7,990 bases of DNA from Chloroflexota bacterium (lineage in GTDB: Bacteria > Chloroflexota > Ktedonobacteria > Ktedonobacterales > Ktedonobacteraceae): positions 1 to 7,990 of the forward strand of contig VBHS01000208.1 in assembly GCA_005881295.1 (NCBI GenBank). The letters run 5' to 3'. Under the pieces are notes generated by a model that saw nothing but the letters and a program-made list of their open reading frames with translations, did not search any database and was not told the DNA's origin. Numbering within the stretch: the first letter of the stretch is position 1; every line of letters begins with the position of its first letter. The translations under genes were made by a program, and so were the position numbers. Below are positions 4,907 through 7,990 of this stretch, piece by piece.

Positions 4907-5760
4907 GTTTTTCCTCCCATCGGTACTGCCGGGTGAACGTTAAATTCCTTCACAAGGTCCTCAAACAGTTCTGTTGCATTGTGCCTGCGGTCCTCGATTG
5001 AGGTCGGCAAGCCGAGATGATACGTACCACTTGGTAGAATACCACAGCCGCCATATTTACGAATGAGCAGGAACTGGACCACGACCTCTTCACCGGCATG
5101 TTCCGGGGGTAAGCGCTGCCGCCAGGAGAACCCACCGACATCAAGCAGCCTGGCACGATCGTAAAGGACGTTAGCTCCCCCTATCCAGGCGACCTTGTAG
5201 CGTACAAGGTTGCCATTCGTTACAAGCTGTTGCTCCAAATGCAGCGGGTTAGCCGCGTTATTGACTTTATGGCGCTCCCATGGAATGGTATTGGGCTCGA
5301 AGGGCTCGGGGACTACTGGCCCCGTCCAGATTTCGATCTGCTGCTGGTGCGGGCGTATATCGTCAAGATAACTCAGACCCGTTGCCGCGCAGCCAACGAA
5401 GCCGCACTTATCAATCTGAATCACACTCAACATGCGTGCCAGCGCCGATGGATCGAGCAGGACATCATCGTCGAGGTAGTGGACGTAGGGCGCGCTGCTC
5501 AGCTCGAGCAGAAACTGTCTCTGCTCCGCTAATCCGCGGCGCGGCAGGTGCCTGTGCAATGTCACCTCATGCCCCTGCCACCTGAGAGCCTGCGCTAATG
5601 TCTGGATCTCGATACTCTCGAGATAGGTCTCACCCTCTTTCGTCTGGTCTGAGACGATGACGTTAAAATCGCCGAATGTCTGGCCGAACAGGCTGGTTAA
5701 AACGACTGCCAGGCCAGTCTTGCGTCCATAGGTCGGAATGAGAATATCAACCAGGGCCAT
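4903..5760 (-). CDS. Family 2 (GT-A fold) glycosyltransferase
   Basis: The 285-residue protein begins MALVDILIPTYGR and shows the GT-A pattern: nucleotide-binding strand VDILIPTYGR (4-13), SDQT (37-40), and the metal-binding DxD motif as YLDDDVLLDP (95-104, Asp97-Asp99). An acceptor-side GGAN (194-197) follows, and then an acidic GEE (223-225) in the place of the usual catalytic base region. No membrane helix is seen, so it is a soluble or peripheral enzyme transferring a sugar from a nucleotide donor. Donor and acceptor cannot be read from sequence. It starts 12 nt after the GT4 stop, with only a weak AGAAAG upstream, and its end overlaps the SDR start by 4 nt. Two GT4 enzymes precede it in the same direction, which supports a joint role in making a surface or storage glycan, or a glycolipid. 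Confidence 0.9.
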   Translation of the reverse strand: MALVDILIPTYGRKTGLAVVLTSLFGQTFGDFNVIVSDQTKEGETYLESIEIQTLAQALRWQGHEVTLHRHLPRRGLAEQRQFLLELSSAPYVHYLDDDVLLDPSALARMLSVIQIDKCGFVGCAATGLSYLDDIRPHQQQIEIWTGPVVPEPFEPNTIPWERHKVNNAANPLHLEQQLVTNGNLVRYKVAWIGGANVLYDRARLLDVGGFSWRQRLPPEHAGEEVVVQFLLIRKYGGCGILPSGTYHLGLPTSIEDRRHNATELFEDLVKEFNVHPAVPMGGKT

Positions 5761-5772
5761 GTTCGTATCTTT

Positions 5773-7113
5773 CTAGGGATTGCTCTCTGGTACTTTAGGC
5801 AAGGACACTATTGATAAGGGTGTCGTATCTACCGGCAGACTCTCATGCCTGCGTTCCGCTAGAACCGTCTCGTAAAGTGCGGCGGTGCGCATGGCGACGA
5901 TTGACCACGTAAACTCTCGCTCTACTCTTTTGCGCGCAGCCTGCCCCATTTGCTTGCAGCGTTCAGGCTGGCTGAGTAGTTCCCGTAGGCTGGCGGCGAG
6001 CGCTTCGGGGTTACGCGGCGGCACGAGCAGGCCTGTTTCACCGTCTTTGATGGTATAGGTGATGCCACCGACCGCGGAGCCGATCACCGCTCGACCACAG
6101 GCCATCCCTTCAAGAGGGGTCAGGCCGAACGGCTCATACCAGGGCGTGGTGACCGCGACATCGCCCGCGCAATAGTAATAGCGCAGTTCGTTAGCCTGGC
6201 GCTTGCCAATAAAACGTACCCGTTCTGAGACGCCAAGTTCCGCCGCCAACCGCTGTAGCTCTCCTATCTCGGGCGTCGCCTCCGGATCAGGCTCTACCGT
6301 TTCTCCTCCAACTACCATCAGTGTCGCCTGCGGCAGCGTCGAATCTGTGCCCTTCTCTTCCTGCTGCGCCAGCAAGGCAAGCGCTCGTACGATATTGCGA
6401 ATATCTTTACGTGGAAGCATGCGCCCGACGTAGACAATGATCCTGCCCTCTTGCTCTAGCCCAAGGCGTTTGCGCGCTTCAGCCTGTGAGACAGGTTTGA
6501 AGACCTGGGTATTGACCGCTGAAGGAATAACCACGACCTTAGCTGGATCTGCCTCGTAATCGTTAATCAGCTCAGCCTGTTCCGCTGGACACTGCGCGAT
6601 CAACCTATCTACGTTGCGCACAATACGCAGTTCAGTCTTGATGCGATCACCCGGGCTGGTATCGACTTTCTTCTGGTGCCTGCGCTTGGTCTTGCCGGTC
6701 GCGTGGAATATCTGGACGGCGGGGATGTCAAGGCGCTGCCGCAATTCGGTAACTACCCAGCCAGACATCCAGAAATTACCATGGAGCAGGTCGTAACGCG
6801 CCTCGTCCCTCACCATAAAGCGCAAGAACGAATCGCGAAACTGCGACATGAATGGCCATAATTCATCCTTTGGACGCGGCTTCGGTGGTCCAGCCTTCAG
6901 ATTCACAACACGCACTCCTGGCGCCCAGTCAATGATTTCAGGCGCGTCAGAACTATCCCGGCGCGTGAAGACATCGACGGCATACCCGCGTCGTGCAAGA
7001 TTGCGACTTACTTCGTCAACATAGACATTTTGACCACCAGCATCCGCGCCACCAAGTAAGGCTACCGGGCTGGCATGTTCGCTAAGAAACGCTATACGCA
7101 TGAGTCGATCCAT
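5773..7113 (-). CDS. GT4 (GT-B fold) glycosyltransferase, sucrose-phosphate-synthase/MshA-like group
   Basis: The 446-residue protein has both GT-B halves. The N-terminal acceptor domain carries SEHASPVALLGGADAGGQNV (11-30), a glycine-rich loop typical of the sucrose-phosphate synthase/MshA branch of GT4. The C-terminal donor domain has VYVGRMLPRKDI (227-238), VVGGE (267-271), and the E-x7-E motif EPFGLTPLEGMACG (Glu327, Glu335), followed by AVGGITYTIKDGETGLLVPP. A retaining transfer from a nucleotide sugar in the cytoplasm is the family reaction; the acceptor is not predictable. The start at 7113 is favoured by TCCTCTC on the plus strand (GAGAGGA, 7123-7129) 9 nt upstream; a second Met four codons in lacks one. 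The C-terminal 30 residues are a low-conservation tail. A gap of 134 nt separates it from the preceding GT4-like gene, and it is followed after 12 nt by the GT2 gene. Confidence 0.92.
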   Translation of the reverse strand: MDRLMRIAFLSEHASPVALLGGADAGGQNVYVDEVSRNLARRGYAVDVFTRRDSSDAPEIIDWAPGVRVVNLKAGPPKPRPKDELWPFMSQFRDSFLRFMVRDEARYDLLHGNFWMSGWVVTELRQRLDIPAVQIFHATGKTKRRHQKKVDTSPGDRIKTELRIVRNVDRLIAQCPAEQAELINDYEADPAKVVVIPSAVNTQVFKPVSQAEARKRLGLEQEGRIIVYVGRMLPRKDIRNIVRALALLAQQEEKGTDSTLPQATLMVVGGETVEPDPEATPEIGELQRLAAELGVSERVRFIGKRQANELRYYYCAGDVAVTTPWYEPFGLTPLEGMACGRAVIGSAVGGITYTIKDGETGLLVPPRNPEALAASLRELLSQPERCKQMGQAARKRVEREFTWSIVAMRTAALYETVLAERRHESLPVDTTPLSIVSLPKVPESNP

Positions 7114-7247
7114 CTAAGTTATTCCTCTCAATAAAGGCCTGGCGAACATGAACGCTCAACGAGAGCCCCAGGAGCCTCTGGCTCACCTCTGGGTTTCTTC
7201 TCATACAAGGTTCCTGTTTCTGGTCAGGCCTGAGACAAGCTAAGACC
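7114..7247. other. Gap between the two GT4 genes with small dyads
   Basis: These 134 nt hold a perfect 10-bp palindrome TCAGGCCTGA (7224-7233) and a small stem on the minus strand (GAGCC-AGA-GGCTC). A weak promoter-like pair (TTGAGC and TTTATT, 18-nt spacer) lies close to the GT4 ribosome binding site. No coding sequence or strong terminator is evident, so read-through from the upstream gene is plausible. Confidence 0.4.
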
Positions 7248-7990
7248 TCATCCGACATGGGCATAGCGGGTATTGCTTCTCGCGAGTGCGAAAGCATGCT
7301 GCCAGTCGTGAATGAAGCGGTCCAAGCCAAATCGAACGCCGGCCGCGACACGCGCATTTTCCCCTATACGGCGCGCCTCGTCCGGGTTAGTAAGTAAGAA
7401 TTGCATTGCATCGATGAGCTTGTCGATATCACAGGAGATAAAGCCTGTTACGCCATTGTTGATGACCGTGGGCAGCTCTGTCGTCGCCAGGGCGACAACG
7501 GGCATTCCTATAGTCATGGCTTCTATTACAGCCAGCGGCAGGCTGGTATAGCGTATGGGGCTGAACAAGTAGCGGTACTCTGCGACACGGCGGTGTAGAT
7601 CACGGTATGGCACATCGCCAAGGCCGCCAAACTCTTCCGTTCCCATGCCTACAGCTTCAAGCGGTGTCCTGTGTTGCGCGTGTTGAAAGATGTCATACCC
7701 GGCAATGCGGGGCCGCTTCTGCATCCCGTTGATGACCGTGATACCTCGCTCGATATGCCCGCTATAGCGAATCGAGGGATCAATAGCGACACTGTGCTCA
7801 ATGACCACAGTCGGGGTGCGTCCGTTATCCCACATCAGGCGGTTGTAGTGCGTCACATGGACCAGCAGTATATAGGGATCATCGACGGGGTGACGTGTAT
7901 TGACGGCGTCCGGCTTCGGGGTGTTGTGCTCGAGGTAAATTTTCGGGAGCAAGCGTTGTTCATCGCTCAGAATCTCGAACTGGTCCTCGA
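7248..7990 (-). CDS. GT4-like glycosyltransferase, C-terminal part, runs off right edge
   Basis: The open minus frame continues to the window edge; the visible 247 codons begin EDQFEILSDEQRLLPKIYLE and end in RSNTRYAHVG with a stop at 7248. It carries the C-terminal half of a GT-B enzyme: a Rossmann-type donor domain with GHIERGITVINGMQKRP and the loop RYLFSPIRYTSLPLAVIEAMTIGMPVVALATTELP. In that loop the canonical E-x7-E appears modified: the first Glu is not seen and the second is the Glu of VIEAM. The segment TTELPTVINNGVTGFI and the helix DAMQFLLTNPDEARRIGENAR are typical of GT4. The N-terminal domain lies outside the window. The start cannot be assigned; a TTG at 7952 is internal to the similarity. 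As the first visible gene of the operon it probably acts with the two downstream glycosyltransferases. Confidence 0.82.
   Translation of the reverse strand, partial: EDQFEILSDEQRLLPKIYLEHNTPKPDAVNTRHPVDDPYILLVHVTHYNRLMWDNGRTPTVVIEHSVAIDPSIRYSGHIERGITVINGMQKRPRIAGYDIFQHAQHRTPLEAVGMGTEEFGGLGDVPYRDLHRRVAEYRYLFSPIRYTSLPLAVIEAMTIGMPVVALATTELPTVINNGVTGFISCDIDKLIDAMQFLLTNPDEARRIGENARVAAGVRFGLDRFIHDWQHAFALARSNTRYAHVG

Noticed and set aside
7082..7357. Minus-strand open frame of 91 codons between the two GT4 genes
   Set aside because: It overlaps the end of one GT4 and the start of the other in a different frame and has no recognisable domain.

Overview
The window looks like a chromosomal segment of a Ktedonobacter-like member of the Chloroflexota. 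This is an inference from three things: a DUF2089-type regulator next to a SHOCT-like protein and a GGD-repeat (DUF4097-like) protein, dense runs of GT4/GT2 glycosyltransferases, and moderately high GC content with a GC-rich palindromic intergenic repeat. No rRNA, tRNA, CRISPR array, phage gene or transposase gene was seen. Every intact gene lies on the minus strand.

Left part (1-2520), read right to left: a good sigma-A-type promoter (about 2491-2520), a leader of about 210 nt carrying an 8-7-8 palindrome directly upstream of the ribosome binding site, then a DUF2089-type HTH protein that has lost most zinc-ribbon cysteines (2271-1912), a SHOCT-like protein (1907-1539), and a GGD-repeat beta-helix-like protein (1505 to beyond the left edge). 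The last gene changes reading frame between 1188 and 1157. Together these resemble the parts of Firmicutes LiaX/YvlB envelope-stress proteins, but split over several genes and joined to a probable autoregulator.

Middle part (2521-3162) is a rearrangement scar. It holds a 94-bp duplicate of the 3' end of the neighbouring OsmC gene, joined to the last 72 codons of a zinc alcohol dehydrogenase. An 18-bp inverted repeat follows, and nested inside it is an 89-bp palindromic MITE-like element with 32-bp arms and a 7-bp flanking direct repeat.

Right part (3163-7990) is a probable minus-strand operon: GT4-like glycosyltransferase (partial at the right edge), a second GT4 glycosyltransferase, a GT2 glycosyltransferase, an SDR oxidoreductase with an internal in-frame loss of roughly 70 residues, an MBL-fold hydrolase and an OsmC-family thiol peroxidase. 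The first three genes suggest glycan or glycoconjugate synthesis. The last three look like accessory redox and hydrolase genes read by the same transcript. The palindromic repeat lies just past the operon's end.
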